Positions 36,432 to 44,183 of a DNA stretch of 64,000 nucleotides are shown here, one piece after another. The stretch is from Amycolatopsis keratiniphila subsp. keratiniphila. Lineage in GTDB: Bacteria; Actinomycetota; Actinomycetes; Mycobacteriales; Pseudonocardiaceae. Numbering within the stretch: the stretch's first letter is position 1; every line of letters begins with the position of its first letter. The stretch is taken from assembly GCF_001620365.2 (NCBI RefSeq), contig NZ_LQMT02000039.1:67567-131566 (forward strand), read 5' to 3'. Made by a program: the position numbers and the translations under genes. Under the pieces are notes generated by a model. It had not been told where the DNA came from. It did no database searches and saw only the letters and a program-made list of their open reading frames with translations.

Positions 36432-39400
36432 CTAGTGGGCGTACACCTCGAACTCGTAGAGGGAGTAGCCGTACTTCGTCCCGCGCTGGACCCCGGCCAT
36501 CCGGACATAGCGCCCGTCCACCGCCTCGAACGCGACGTTGTCCGTTCCGCCGTTTCCGTCCACTATGGACGCCGCGTCCCGCCAGTTCGTCCCGTCGGAC
36601 GAGACCTGCACCTTGTACGCCTTCCCGTACGCGGATTCCCACTGCAGGACCACGCGGGACACGCGCTGCACCGAACCGAGATCGACGGTGATCGACTGAT
36701 TGTCGCTCCAGTCGCTGGCCCAGCGCGTCGACAGGTCGACGTCGATCGCGTTGGACGGCGGCGAGTTGTACCAGCCGGTCTCGTGGCTGCTCGCGCTCAC
36801 CGACCGGCCGGTGGCCAGGTTGGCGATGTTGTCGCCGCGTTTCGCCGGGAACTCCACGACCTGCTGGAAGGTCGGCCGGTTCTGGGTGCTCATCTTGTCC
36901 TGCGTGATGCCGCCGAGCGCGCGATGGATGATCGTGTCGGCGCACCACTGGTCGCCCGCGGCGCAGTCGCCGTCACCGGGGTACACGGTGTTGGCGGGCT
37001 GCGCGGCCGCCTGCGTCAGCGAGTCGAGCAGCACCTGACGGCAGGCGGTGACATCGCCGCCACCGCAGTACTTCACGGCGAGCGGACCGGCCACGTTCTG
37101 CCCGAGGACCGAACGGATGTCCTTGTGCACGTAGCCCCACCAGCCGGACTGGTACGACGAACCGGCGTGCCCCTGGCCGACGTGCTTGCCGGGAACCTCG
37201 TTCTGCCAGCCCGAAGGCGACTCGTTGATCTTCAGCACGCCGACCATGGCGCCGTAGGCGGCGTCGCCCATACCGGGTTTGAACTGGGCGTTGACCAGCA
37301 GCGGCCACCAGGCGTCCATGATGCGGATCGCGTCGGCGTTGGCGTAGGCCTTGCTGCCCGGCGAGGTCTCCGAGCGCAGACCGCCCGCGGCGAGCCAGGT
37401 CTTGAGCTTCGCCACCGCGTCCGCGGCCGGGCCGGTCACCGGCGCCTTGTCGATCACCTTGAACAGTTCCGGCAGCACCTTCTCCGCGCGGAGGTCGGCG
37501 AGAGCGGCCTCCTCCATGGCCTGCGTGAGGTTCACCCGCGTCACCTTGGTTCCGCTGGAGACCATCTTCTTGACCCGCGCGTCGATCAGATCGCCGCGGT
37601 GCACGGAGCTCTTGTCCGCGCCGCTGGCCGCGTAACCGTCGGCCTGCGCGTTGTTCCAGCTGATGTAGTAGTCCTGGTTGATCGACTGCGGATGCTGCGA
37701 AGACGGCGTGTAGTTCGCAAGGTTGCCGTCGGGATTCCAGCCCTGCCAGTCGAATCCCGCGTCGGCCCGCACCGGCATGGCCGGGTCGACGCTCGGATTC
37801 CGGACGGGGTTCGAGCCGGAGTTGAAGTACGCGACGTCACGCGAATCGGCGTAGAACCAGTTGTAGGTCTGGTTGACGTCGGCCGCCGCGGCCTGGAAGT
37901 CCTGCGCGGACTTGATCGCGTCCGGGTCGTTGAACTTCTGGAAGCCGATGATGGTGTCGATCTCGTGCTGGAACGTCGACCGCAGCGACGCGTACGCCAC
38001 CGGCTTCCCGCCGACCAGCGCCCGGCTCGTCACCGGCCCGTACTTGGTGCGGAAGCTGCGCAGCGTGTACGAACCTTCGGCCGTCCCGTCGGCGACCGTG
38101 GGCTTCCACGCGTTCTTGCGTTCGACGATCTCAAACGGCAGGCACTGGCCGCGGAAGCGATAGAAGTTGGAGTTCTTCGTCGGCGCGGAGCCGTTCTGCT
38201 CGCACAGTTCGACGGCGTAGGTGTCGATGATGTCCTGCGACGCCGAAGTCGCGCTCCACGAGTAGTCCTTGCCGCGGCCGAGCAGCACGTACATGCTGAT
38301 GCCCGCGAACGAGGCGCCTCGAGCGCTGATACCCGGCCCCTGGATCTCCTGCAGCATCAGCAGTTGCGGTGCGAAGTAACCGGCCTGCGGCCCGAAGACG
38401 GCGACCGGGTGACCGCTCGCGGTCTTGGCGCCGGAAACCACCAGCGCGTTGGACATACCGTGCTTCTCCGACAGCAGGTTCCCCGGCAGGACACCGTCGT
38501 CGAAGATGCCGCGGACGGCCTTCTGGTCCTCGGGCGCCGGAACGTCCACCTTGGCGGGCGTCGCCGTCCCGGCGGAACCGGTCGGGTCGAAGACCAGCTG
38601 CTGCCCGGTGACCGACCCCTTGTCCGGCATCGCCGCGCCCTGCGGGTTCGACGGCGCCTTGCCGTAGTCGAACGTCTGTCCATTGTGGAGTGTCTTCACG
38701 GTCTCGGGATCGTCCTCGGACCGCAGGCTCCGCCAGACCTTGTCGCCTTGTTCCAGGCCGTACTTCTCCTGCATCGCCATCTTCGCGATGGCGTTCTGCA
38801 CCTCGCCACCACCGCCGGCGCCGAACTGCGCCCCGACGACGGCGGCGAGCACGACGAGGTCGGTGAGCTTGAACGGCTCGATGGTCCCGGCGTTCGTGAT
38901 CGCGTCGACGTGCCCGGTGAGCACGTACTCGCCGGGGAAGTAGCGGCCGCTGTGCGCGTCGGAGATGTACTTGTTGACGCCCTGCACGTAGGCCTCGGCG
39001 TCGGCCTTGCCCTGTGCGCCGCGCGGGCCACTGGCCGCGGCGTTGTCGATCTGCTTCTGGAGTTCCTGCTCGGTGTACGGCGCCGAGGAGAAGAAGCTCT
39101 GCTCGAGTTCGCGGTTGCCCTGCGCACCACCGGCGAACGAGGTCAGCTGGCCGCGGCCCACGCGGCGCATGATGTCCATCAGCCACAGGCGGTCCTGCGC
39201 GGCGGCGTATCCGGCGCCGTACATCGTGCCGGGCCGCGTGGTGCCGACGATCCGGGGCACACCGGTCGCCTTGTCGCGGGTGATCGTCACATCCGAACGC
39301 GGTTTGATCGTGCTCTCGACCTGCCCGGACGGAACACCGAACGAGGCGTCGTTGAAGAACTGGTTGATCTTGTCGGTGGTCAGTGTCTTGTAGCCGTCGG

Positions 39401-39668
39401 CGAGCGAGGCGTATTTGCCGAGCTGATCGGCCGAATGCGCGGGCCGGGTGCCGAACGCCTTGTGCGCCAGGATCTCGGCGAGCGTGGCGTTCCCCTTGGT
39501 GCCGGGCGGGAGGATGTCACCGCACTGGCCGCCGCAGTAGTCGTCGAGCGCGGCCGCCACCACCGAGTTCCGTGGTGCTTCCGCGGCGTTCGCCTGCAGT
39601 GCCGGAACGGTGCCCGCCACCAGCGTCAGCCCCGCCAGCGTCGTCAAGACCCGTATGCCTCGTCGCAT
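36432..39668 (-). CDS. Secreted penicillin acylase-family (Ntn-hydrolase) protein with C-terminal discoidin domain
   Basis: This 1078-residue exported protein has a signal peptide at residues 1-29 (hydrophobic core, then ANAAEA). The penicillin-amidase family region covers about residues 120-900; self-cleavage before Ser406 in HGMSNALVV would create the N-terminal nucleophile of the beta subunit. Tail residues 940-1078 are an F5/8 type C (discoidin) fold (NIANLATGRSVSASS; ITVDLGSVQRVSRVVLQW; KVQVSSDGTNW), a carbohydrate- or surface-binding module. ATG 39668 has GGAGG ahead. It probably removes an acyl chain from a lactone signal or lipopeptide (quorum-quenching acylases are family members); substrate is not proven. 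Confidence 0.9.
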   Translation of the reverse strand: MRRGIRVLTTLAGLTLVAGTVPALQANAAEAPRNSVVAAALDDYCGGQCGDILPPGTKGNATLAEILAHKAFGTRPAHSADQLGKYASLADGYKTLTTDKINQFFNDASFGVPSGQVESTIKPRSDVTITRDKATGVPRIVGTTRPGTMYGAGYAAAQDRLWLMDIMRRVGRGQLTSFAGGAQGNRELEQSFFSSAPYTEQELQKQIDNAAASGPRGAQGKADAEAYVQGVNKYISDAHSGRYFPGEYVLTGHVDAITNAGTIEPFKLTDLVVLAAVVGAQFGAGGGGEVQNAIAKMAMQEKYGLEQGDKVWRSLRSEDDPETVKTLHNGQTFDYGKAPSNPQGAAMPDKGSVTGQQLVFDPTGSAGTATPAKVDVPAPEDQKAVRGIFDDGVLPGNLLSEKHGMSNALVVSGAKTASGHPVAVFGPQAGYFAPQLLMLQEIQGPGISARGASFAGISMYVLLGRGKDYSWSATSASQDIIDTYAVELCEQNGSAPTKNSNFYRFRGQCLPFEIVERKNAWKPTVADGTAEGSYTLRSFRTKYGPVTSRALVGGKPVAYASLRSTFQHEIDTIIGFQKFNDPDAIKSAQDFQAAAADVNQTYNWFYADSRDVAYFNSGSNPVRNPSVDPAMPVRADAGFDWQGWNPDGNLANYTPSSQHPQSINQDYYISWNNAQADGYAASGADKSSVHRGDLIDARVKKMVSSGTKVTRVNLTQAMEEAALADLRAEKVLPELFKVIDKAPVTGPAADAVAKLKTWLAAGGLRSETSPGSKAYANADAIRIMDAWWPLLVNAQFKPGMGDAAYGAMVGVLKINESPSGWQNEVPGKHVGQGHAGSSYQSGWWGYVHKDIRSVLGQNVAGPLAVKYCGGGDVTACRQVLLDSLTQAAAQPANTVYPGDGDCAAGDQWCADTIIHRALGGITQDKMSTQNRPTFQQVVEFPAKRGDNIANLATGRSVSASSHETGWYNSPPSNAIDVDLSTRWASDWSDNQSITVDLGSVQRVSRVVLQWESAYGKAYKVQVSSDGTNWRDAASIVDGNGGTDNVAFEAVDGRYVRMAGVQRGTKYGYSLYEFEVYAH

Positions 39669-39702
39669 GAAAGACCTCCGTCGTCGGAGAGTGACGAGGC
39701 GC

Positions 39703-39732
39703 ACACTACCCACGGGTATCCAAATTTGTGAA
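39703..39732 (-). promoter_or_regulatory. Promoter of the acylase gene
   Basis: On the minus strand, TTCACA (39732-39727) matches five of six bases of a -35. It is followed by an 18-base spacer and TAGTGT (39708-39703) as -10, about 35 bases before the ATG at 39668. This is the best primary sigma-type promoter I see by eye in the window. Confidence 0.55.
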
Positions 39733-39783
39733 GACTATTCGCGTTCTTGCCACCGTTCGGCGGAACACTCGCCCTGCGGACCC

Positions 39784-39803
39784 GCTACCTGCGCAGGTAG
39801 CTT
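39784..39803 (+). promoter_or_regulatory. 18-bp perfect palindrome overlapping the FKBP promoter
   Basis: GCTACCTGCGCAGGTAGC (39784-39801) is a perfect palindrome. It overlaps TAGCTT (39798-39803), a -10 element six bases before the ATG at 39810, so a protein bound to the palindrome would block the promoter. The FKBP message would be leaderless. Confidence 0.6.
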
Positions 39804-39809
39804 ATGGAC

Positions 39810-40184
39810 ATGTCTTTGCAGAAGCCCCAGATCGACCGCCCGGAGGGCCCCGCGCCGTCCGAGCTGGAGAAGTCCGACATCACCGTCGGCGATGGCCAGG
39901 AGGCGAAGGCCGGCGACACCGTCTCGGTGCACTACGTCGGCGTCTCGCACTCGACCGGCGACCAGTTCGACGCCTCGTGGGACCGCGGTGAACCGCTGCG
40001 CTTCGGCCTCGGCGCCGGCCAGGTCATCCCCGGCTGGGACCAGGGCGTGGCCGGGATGAAGGTCGGCGGCCGCCGCAAGCTGGTCATCCCGCCGCATCTG
40101 GCCTACGGCGAGCGTGGCGCCGGCGGCGTCATCAAGCCGAACGAGACCCTGATCTTCGTCGTCGACCTCATCGGCGTGAACTGA
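39810..40184 (+). CDS. FKBP-type peptidyl-prolyl cis-trans isomerase
   Basis: This 124-residue cytoplasmic prolyl isomerase is almost only the FKBP domain: AGDTVSVHYVGV, QFDASWDRGEPLRFGLG, VIPGWDQGVAGMKVGGRRKL, PPHLAYGERGAGGVIKPNETLIF. The binding-pocket residues Tyr, Phe, Asp, Val-Ile and Trp are in place, so it should be active. ATG 39810 is preferred to 39804 because the -10 at 39798-39803 puts transcription start near 39810. A bidirectional terminator separates it from the convergent XRE-ImmA gene. Confidence 0.93.
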   Translation: MSLQKPQIDRPEGPAPSELEKSDITVGDGQEAKAGDTVSVHYVGVSHSTGDQFDASWDRGEPLRFGLGAGQVIPGWDQGVAGMKVGGRRKLVIPPHLAYGERGAGGVIKPNETLIFVVDLIGVN

Positions 40185-40195
40185 TTCACCTCATC

Positions 40196-40239
40196 GCGCG
40201 ATGAGCCCCCGACGGTTCCAAGCCTGGGGCTCATCGCGC
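40196..40239. terminator. Bidirectional hairpin between FKBP and XRE-ImmA genes
   Basis: GCGCGATGAGCCCC (40196-40209) and GGGGCTCATCGCGC (40226-40239) are perfect 14-bp arms with a 16-base loop, placed between two convergent stop codons. Confidence 0.75.
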
Positions 40240-40248
40240 CGTTCACAT

Positions 40249-41292
40249 CTATACGGCCTGCAATCGCCGCATCGGTCGCGTGAACGGGTTGTCCGCAGCG
40301 CCATCCGAGAAGCCCGCCAGCTCGGCGATCTCCTCGTCTGTGAGACCTTTGGCCCGCAACGTGTCCCCGATCGCCGTGACGAGTTGCGGGGTCTCCGGAG
40401 CCAGATGATCACCATCCGGTTCGGTCGTTTTCCAGCCGCGAGCGTTCATGGACTTGTAGAAACTCGTACGATCCGCTGCCGAAACCTGCCTGAGCGAGTA
40501 GGCCCTCTCGAAGAGAGCTTGCATCGAGACTCCCCAAACCCGTTTCATGTCTCGTAGATGCCCAAGTGTCACAGGGCGGAGGTCCGCCTTGATCACATGC
40601 GTCGGCATCAAGAACTCCGCAGCGAATTCATTGGCTTCCCGCTCCGGGTCTTCGGTCGCGACCCCGTTGTGGAGCACGAGATGACCGAGTTCATGAGCCA
40701 GGGTCAGCCGCTTCCGATCGACCGGGGCCGCCGCGTTGATCAGCAGCACCGGATGATCGCCGATCCACTGGGAAAGCCCGTCGATACGGGACGTGCCGAA
40801 GTCCTCTTCCAGGATCACGCAACCAGCGGCTTCAAGCCATCGAGCCAGGTGCCGCACCGGTCCGACCGGCAGCCGCCACTGAGCGCGCACCATCAGGGCC
40901 GCCTGCTCAGGGGTTGTATCGATCGGGTCGAACGTCGGGACAGACTGTTCCGCTCGCATCGACACCTCTTCGAACAACACGGAAACATGGAGCCGATAGG
41001 CGTTCAGTCGAGCTTCCAGTCTCCGCCACGCGGAAGCTTTGGTCGTTCGCTGACGCCTCATGTGTGCGTCCACGGCGAGCGCCCCCCGGACAGCGTGATC
41101 TCGGGTCAAGAAGCGCGTCGATACACCCAACGACTCCGCGAGCCGGTTCAGCACGTCGTCGTCAGGCATACGTTGGTCGTTCTCGTAACGGGACAACGCG
41201 GCCTGAGTGATCTCAGCCTTGGCGCACAAATCAGCCTGCGTCAGGCCGCGGGCGCGGCGAAGTGTTTCGAGCACATCGCCGATTCCACTCAC
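40249..41292 (-). CDS. XRE regulator fused to ImmA/IrrE-type metallopeptidase domain
   Basis: This 347-residue protein has an N-terminal Cro/C1 helix-turn-helix at residues 5-60 (LRRARGLTQADLCAKAEITQ, then AALSRYENDQRMP) and an ImmA/IrrE (PF06114-type) zinc-peptidase domain at about 180-260 with LAHELGHLVLH as the HExxH motif and EREANEFAAEFLMP downstream. Such proteins cleave repressors or act as antitoxin-like regulators in mobile elements and stress responses. GTG 41292 overlaps the stop of the upstream gene (GTGA) if that gene's frame is restored. The segment is lower in G+C than its surroundings and sits between an FKBP gene and tRNA-Leu, which suggests acquisition. Confidence 0.88.
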   Translation of the reverse strand: MSGIGDVLETLRRARGLTQADLCAKAEITQAALSRYENDQRMPDDDVLNRLAESLGVSTRFLTRDHAVRGALAVDAHMRRQRTTKASAWRRLEARLNAYRLHVSVLFEEVSMRAEQSVPTFDPIDTTPEQAALMVRAQWRLPVGPVRHLARWLEAAGCVILEEDFGTSRIDGLSQWIGDHPVLLINAAAPVDRKRLTLAHELGHLVLHNGVATEDPEREANEFAAEFLMPTHVIKADLRPVTLGHLRDMKRVWGVSMQALFERAYSLRQVSAADRTSFYKSMNARGWKTTEPDGDHLAPETPQLVTAIGDTLRAKGLTDEEIAELAGFSDGAADNPFTRPMRRLQAV

Positions 41293-41890
41293 GTCGCTTC
41301 GTCCTCCTCGTCTTGGGCCAAGGCCTCGTACAGGTCGATCTGGGGCAGCGACGGATCGACAGGAGTCCAGGTGATTTCCGTACCCAGGCCTCAGCATCCA
41401 CCTCGACAGCCCAGATCGCATCTTTGTCCAAACCGTCGCGCAGGGAGACGATGGTGCTGCCGATCACTCGCTCTTCGGGGTCCCAGCGGTAACCGAAGCC
41501 CAGACGAACCTCCTCCAATCCTTCCAGAGCTTCGGACTGCGCCCAGAAGGCAAGTGCCGATTTCGTGGCGTACGACCTGATGCGATCTCGGACCGTGTGC
41601 CGCTTCACACGAGCGCGGTACCGGAGACCCACCGTGACTTCGCGAGTGACGCCCTGGTCCACCAGCTCGACCGAGTCGATGTCGATGAGCCCCCGCCGCA
41701 GGTGCGCCCAGAGGCGGTCGTGAATCCAGTTCGAGAGGCCACGGTCACTACTGTCCGCGACCCAGCTTGGGAAGGTGTCGCGATACTCGGCCAGATCCAC
41801 TCTGGTCGCGCGCGTGGCGTCGACCAGAGCGCTGACGACCTTGTCCCCGAGGTCGTGCAGCACGTCCTCAGCCAGAGGGTATGAAAACAT
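41289..41890 (-). pseudogene. Partner gene of the XRE-ImmA regulator, apparently frameshifted
   Basis: ATG 41890 opens a frame starting MFSYPLAEDVLHDLGDKVVS and coherent for about 168 residues. At the GGG run (plus strand CCC at 41383-41385) the good reading moves to another frame, EITWTPVDPSLPQIDLYEAL through an acidic tail, with a TGA at 41291-41289 overlapping the GTG of the next gene, as in intact operons. One extra G would give one continuous protein of about 200 residues; as written, the first frame runs on into unlike sequence. The family is unrecognised (alpha/beta, charged). It could be a sequencing error, a true mutation, or programmed -1 slippage. Position suggests a toxin-like or sensor partner. 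Confidence 0.6.
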
Positions 41891-41897
41891 GCCAGAA

Positions 41898-41903
41898 AAT
41901 ATA
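41898..41903 (-). promoter_or_regulatory. -10 element for a leaderless partner/XRE-ImmA operon
   Basis: TATATT on the minus strand lies 7 bases before the ATG at 41890, an unusually AT-rich element for this genome. It places transcription start at the start codon. Confidence 0.5.
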
Positions 41904-41990
41904 CCGGCTGCGCAATCGCAACTACCAGCACAAACGCATGAAAGACGAGGCTGAAGCACCCGAAACCGAACTACGCTGCCAACCGCCCCG

Positions 41991-42020
41991 TGGGGGGTCC
42001 GGGGGGGGGTCGCCCCCCGG
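41991..42020. repeat. Homopolymeric G/C-run segment
   Basis: Six G, then a run of nine G (42001-42009), then six C and three G within 30 bases. It lies between the XRE-partner gene and the tRNA-Leu terminator. It can pair with itself and is prone to slippage and sequencing error. No coding or regulatory role is visible. Confidence 0.5.
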
Positions 42021-42047
42021 GAACTGACGAGCGACGACCACATGAAA

Positions 42048-42079
42048 GAAGGCCCCGTCGCGCTAGCGAAGGGGCCTTC
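42048..42079 (-). terminator. Rho-independent-type terminator of tRNA-Leu
   Basis: GAAGGCCCC and GGGGCCTTC are perfect 9-bp arms; on the minus strand the hairpin starts 10 bases after the tRNA end and is followed by TTT. It is shaped like a classical intrinsic terminator. Confidence 0.75.
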
Positions 42080-42088
42080 AACCAAGAG

Positions 42089-42171
42089 TGGGCGAGGAGG
42101 GAGTTGAACCCTCACGTCCTTTCGGACACACGGACCTGAACCGTGCGCGTCTGCCATTCCGCCACTCGCCC
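42089..42171 (-). tRNA. tRNA-Leu (anticodon CAG)
   Basis: The minus-strand sequence folds as a type II tRNA: acceptor arms GGGCGAG (from 42171) and CTCGCCC (to 42090) pair in full, discriminator A at 42089; the anticodon loop is GTTCAGGTC with CAG; the long variable arm (TGTCCGAAAGGACG) is typical of Leu; and the T-arm is GAGGGTTCAACTCCCTC. CCA is not encoded. A -10-like TACGCT lies at 42205-42200 (minus strand). It sits next to fhaA, as in many Actinobacteria. Confidence 0.95.
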
Positions 42172-42260
42172 GAGTGCTTCGTTCTCTGACAGCTCGCAAA
42201 GCGTAGCAGGCCGTTTTCACGGGTTTCACCGGGGGCCGTGTCCGACTGGCCGTACCCGGA

Positions 42261-42266
42261 TAGGAT
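42261..42266 (+). promoter_or_regulatory. -10 element of the fhaA-pknB operon
   Basis: TAGGAT lies 36 bases before the GTG of fhaA, with AGGAGG at 42291-42296 as ribosome site. The -35 region is not clear. This would drive the seven-gene operon to the terminator at 51800. Confidence 0.5.
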
Positions 42267-42301
42267 CGACGGGGAAGCACACGTGTGAGGAGGGTTGCCC
42301 G

Positions 42302-43555
42302 GTGGGCCGCGTCGAACGGTTTGACAGACGGCTCGAGAACCTCGTGGGCAATACCTTCGCGCGCATGTTCGGTGGCAACGTCGTCACGCAGGAAGTGGCG
42401 GTGGCGCTCGAGCGCGAGAGCGAGGAGAACGTTCGTGAGCTGGCCGGTGGTCGACAGCTCGCTCCCAACCACTACATCGTGTCGTTGGGGCAGGCTGACC
42501 ACGAGCGCATGGCCGGAGACGAACGGCGGGTCACCTCGGTGTTGGCGGAGGCGGTCAAGGAACACCTCGCCGAGCACGGATGGGACACCTATGGTGACGT
42601 CGTAGTTTCGCTCGAGCGCAACGAGGCGCTGCATACTGGACAGTTCAAGACCCGTTCGTCCGTCGATCCCGACGTCAAGCCCCACGGCGCCGAAGGTTCG
42701 TCACGGTCGGCACGACCCAGCAACGCAGGAGACCCAGCAATGAGCCAGCCCCCCGGCTACGGCCAATACGACCAGGGTGACCCGTACGGCCAGCAGGGCC
42801 AGTACGGCTACGGACAGCAGGCTGGCCAGCAGCAGCCCGGGTACGACCAGGGTTATGGCGGCCAGCAGCAGGGCGGCTACGACCAGGGTTACGGCGGCGG
42901 CGCACAGCAGCCCGGCTACGACCAGTACGGCGGCCAACAGCAAGGCGGCTACGACCAGGGCTATGGCGGTCAGCAGCCCGGGTACGACCAGTACGGCGGC
43001 GGCCAGCAGCAGGGCGGCGGCTACGACCAGGGCTATGGCGGCGCACAGCAGCCCGGCTACGACCAGTACGGCGGCCAACAGCAGGGCGGCTACGACCAGG
43101 GTTACGGCGGCGGCGCACAGCAGCCCGGGTACGACCAGTACGGCGGCCAGCAGCAGGGTGGTGGCTACGACCAGTACGGCGGCGGCCAGCAGCAGTACGG
43201 CCAGCCCGCCGCGGACCCGTACGCGCAGGGCGGCGGCTACGGCGGCCAGCCGGCGGCGGGCCGTCAGCTCACCGCGAGCCTCCAGCTCGACGACGGGTCG
43301 AACCGCTCGTACTCGCTCAAGCAGGGCGGGAACGTCGTGGGCCGCGGCCAGGACGCCGACTTCCGGCTCCCGGACACCGGTGTCTCGCGCCGTCACCTGG
43401 AGATCACCTGGGACGGCCAGAGCGCGACGCTCGCGGACATCGGTTCGACGAACGGCACCACCGTCAACGGCACCCCGGTGCAGACCTGGCAGCTGGCCGA
43501 TGGCGACGTGATCCGCGTCGGCCACTCGTCTCTCGTGTTCCGTACGCAGGGCTGA
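42302..43555 (+). CDS. fhaA: FhaA: DUF3662/FHA-domain protein with long Gln/Gly/Tyr repeats
   Basis: This 417-residue cytoplasmic phosphothreonine-binding protein works with PknA/PknB in peptidoglycan and septum control. Residues 1-125 are the FhaA N-terminal (DUF3662) domain ([20 protein letters not shown]). Residues 150-320 are a low-complexity chain of [12 protein letters not shown]-type repeats. The FHA domain is at 325-417, with [19 protein letters not shown] and [12 protein letters not shown], whose Arg, Ser and Asn bind phosphothreonine. GTG 42302 has AGGAGG in front. First gene of the fhaA-fhaB-pstP-rodA-pbpA-pknA-pknB operon. The repeat region is much longer than in the mycobacterial protein as I recall it. 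Confidence 0.95.
   Translation: MGRVERFDRRLENLVGNTFARMFGGNVVTQEVAVALERESEENVRELAGGRQLAPNHYIVSLGQADHERMAGDERRVTSVLAEAVKEHLAEHGWDTYGDVVVSLERNEALHTGQFKTRSSVDPDVKPHGAEGSSRSARPSNAGDPAMSQPPGYGQYDQGDPYGQQGQYGYGQQAGQQQPGYDQGYGGQQQGGYDQGYGGGAQQPGYDQYGGQQQGGYDQGYGGQQPGYDQYGGGQQQGGGYDQGYGGAQQPGYDQYGGQQQGGYDQGYGGGAQQPGYDQYGGQQQGGGYDQYGGGQQQYGQPAADPYAQGGGYGGQPAAGRQLTASLQLDDGSNRSYSLKQGGNVVGRGQDADFRLPDTGVSRRHLEITWDGQSATLADIGSTNGTTVNGTPVQTWQLADGDVIRVGHSSLVFRTQG
42820..43245 (+). repeat. Degenerate in-frame tandem repeat within fhaA
   Basis: Units of about 30-75 bases built from CAGCAG-GGCGGC-TACGACCAG-GGTTACGGCGGC blocks repeat many times, coding for Gly/Gln/Tyr/Asp-rich chain. Near-identical blocks (for example at 42880-42960 and 43090-43160) show that the array has grown by duplication and may vary in length between strains. 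Confidence 0.85.
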
Positions 43556-43715
43556 CCGGCGGCGTCCGGAGGGAGTATCGCAGAATTGCGGTGCGGGACC
43601 TGTGGTGGATCGGCACCGCGGGTCGTACGCGGAGAGCAAGGCCGTTCGGAGCCGACCATCCCGGACGGCACGGGCTCTCCGCGGCGTACAGGAGAAACGG
43701 GAGCGGACACAACAA

Positions 43716-44183
43716 GTGCCAGAGCTGGTCGTTCAACTCACCAGGGTGGGCTTTCTCGTGCTGCTCTGGCTCTTCGTGTTCGCCGCGTTGCGTGTCGTCC
43801 GTTCGGATCTGTACGCGGCCTCCGGGCTGCGAGTGGCCGTCCCGACGTTCGGCCGCAAGAAGAAGGAAAACAAGAAGCCGCGCGGCGGGAAATCGCCGCA
43901 GCAGCTGCTCGTGACCCATGGTGCGCTGGCGGGAACCAGGATCGCCTTGGACGGCAGGCCGATCCTGATCGGCCGCGCCGACGACTCGACTCTGGTGCTG
44001 GACGACGACTACGCGTCGACCCGGCACGCCCGGATCGCCCTGCGCGGGGAGGATTGGTACGTGGAAGATCTGGGTTCGACGAACGGGACGTACCTCGACC
44101 GGGCTAAGGTCACGGCACCCCTCCGGGTCCCGCTCGGAGTCCCCATCCGGATCGGCAAAACGGTGATCGAGCTTCGCCCATGA
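43716..44183 (+). CDS. fhaB: FhaB: membrane-anchored FHA-domain protein
   Basis: This 155-residue protein has one N-terminal membrane helix (PELVVQLTRVGFLVLLWLFV region), a basic linker (GRKKKENKKPRGGK) and a C-terminal FHA domain (GRADDSTLVLDDDYASTRHARI; DLGSTNGTYLDR). FHA binds phosphothreonine of the operon's kinases or partners; the mycobacterial counterpart (FipA) bridges PknB signalling to FtsZ/FtsQ under stress. GTG 43716 is chosen because it begins exactly before the membrane helix. A 160-base gap after fhaA holds no gene. Its stop overlaps the pstP start (ATGA). Confidence 0.93.
   Translation: MPELVVQLTRVGFLVLLWLFVFAALRVVRSDLYAASGLRVAVPTFGRKKKENKKPRGGKSPQQLLVTHGALAGTRIALDGRPILIGRADDSTLVLDDDYASTRHARIALRGEDWYVEDLGSTNGTYLDRAKVTAPLRVPLGVPIRIGKTVIELRP

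Noticed and set aside
40249-42171. Integrated element with tRNA attachment site
   Set aside because: No integrase and no repeated tRNA 3' end could be found in the flanking sequence; only the composition suggests transfer.
41293-42685. 484-residue minus-strand frame across tRNA-Leu and fhaA
   Set aside because: It passes through a tRNA gene and opposite fhaA; only the part from 41890 on looks coding.
42820-43245. CRISPR array
   Set aside because: The repeats are in frame with fhaA, unequal in length, and have no unique spacers or cas genes.
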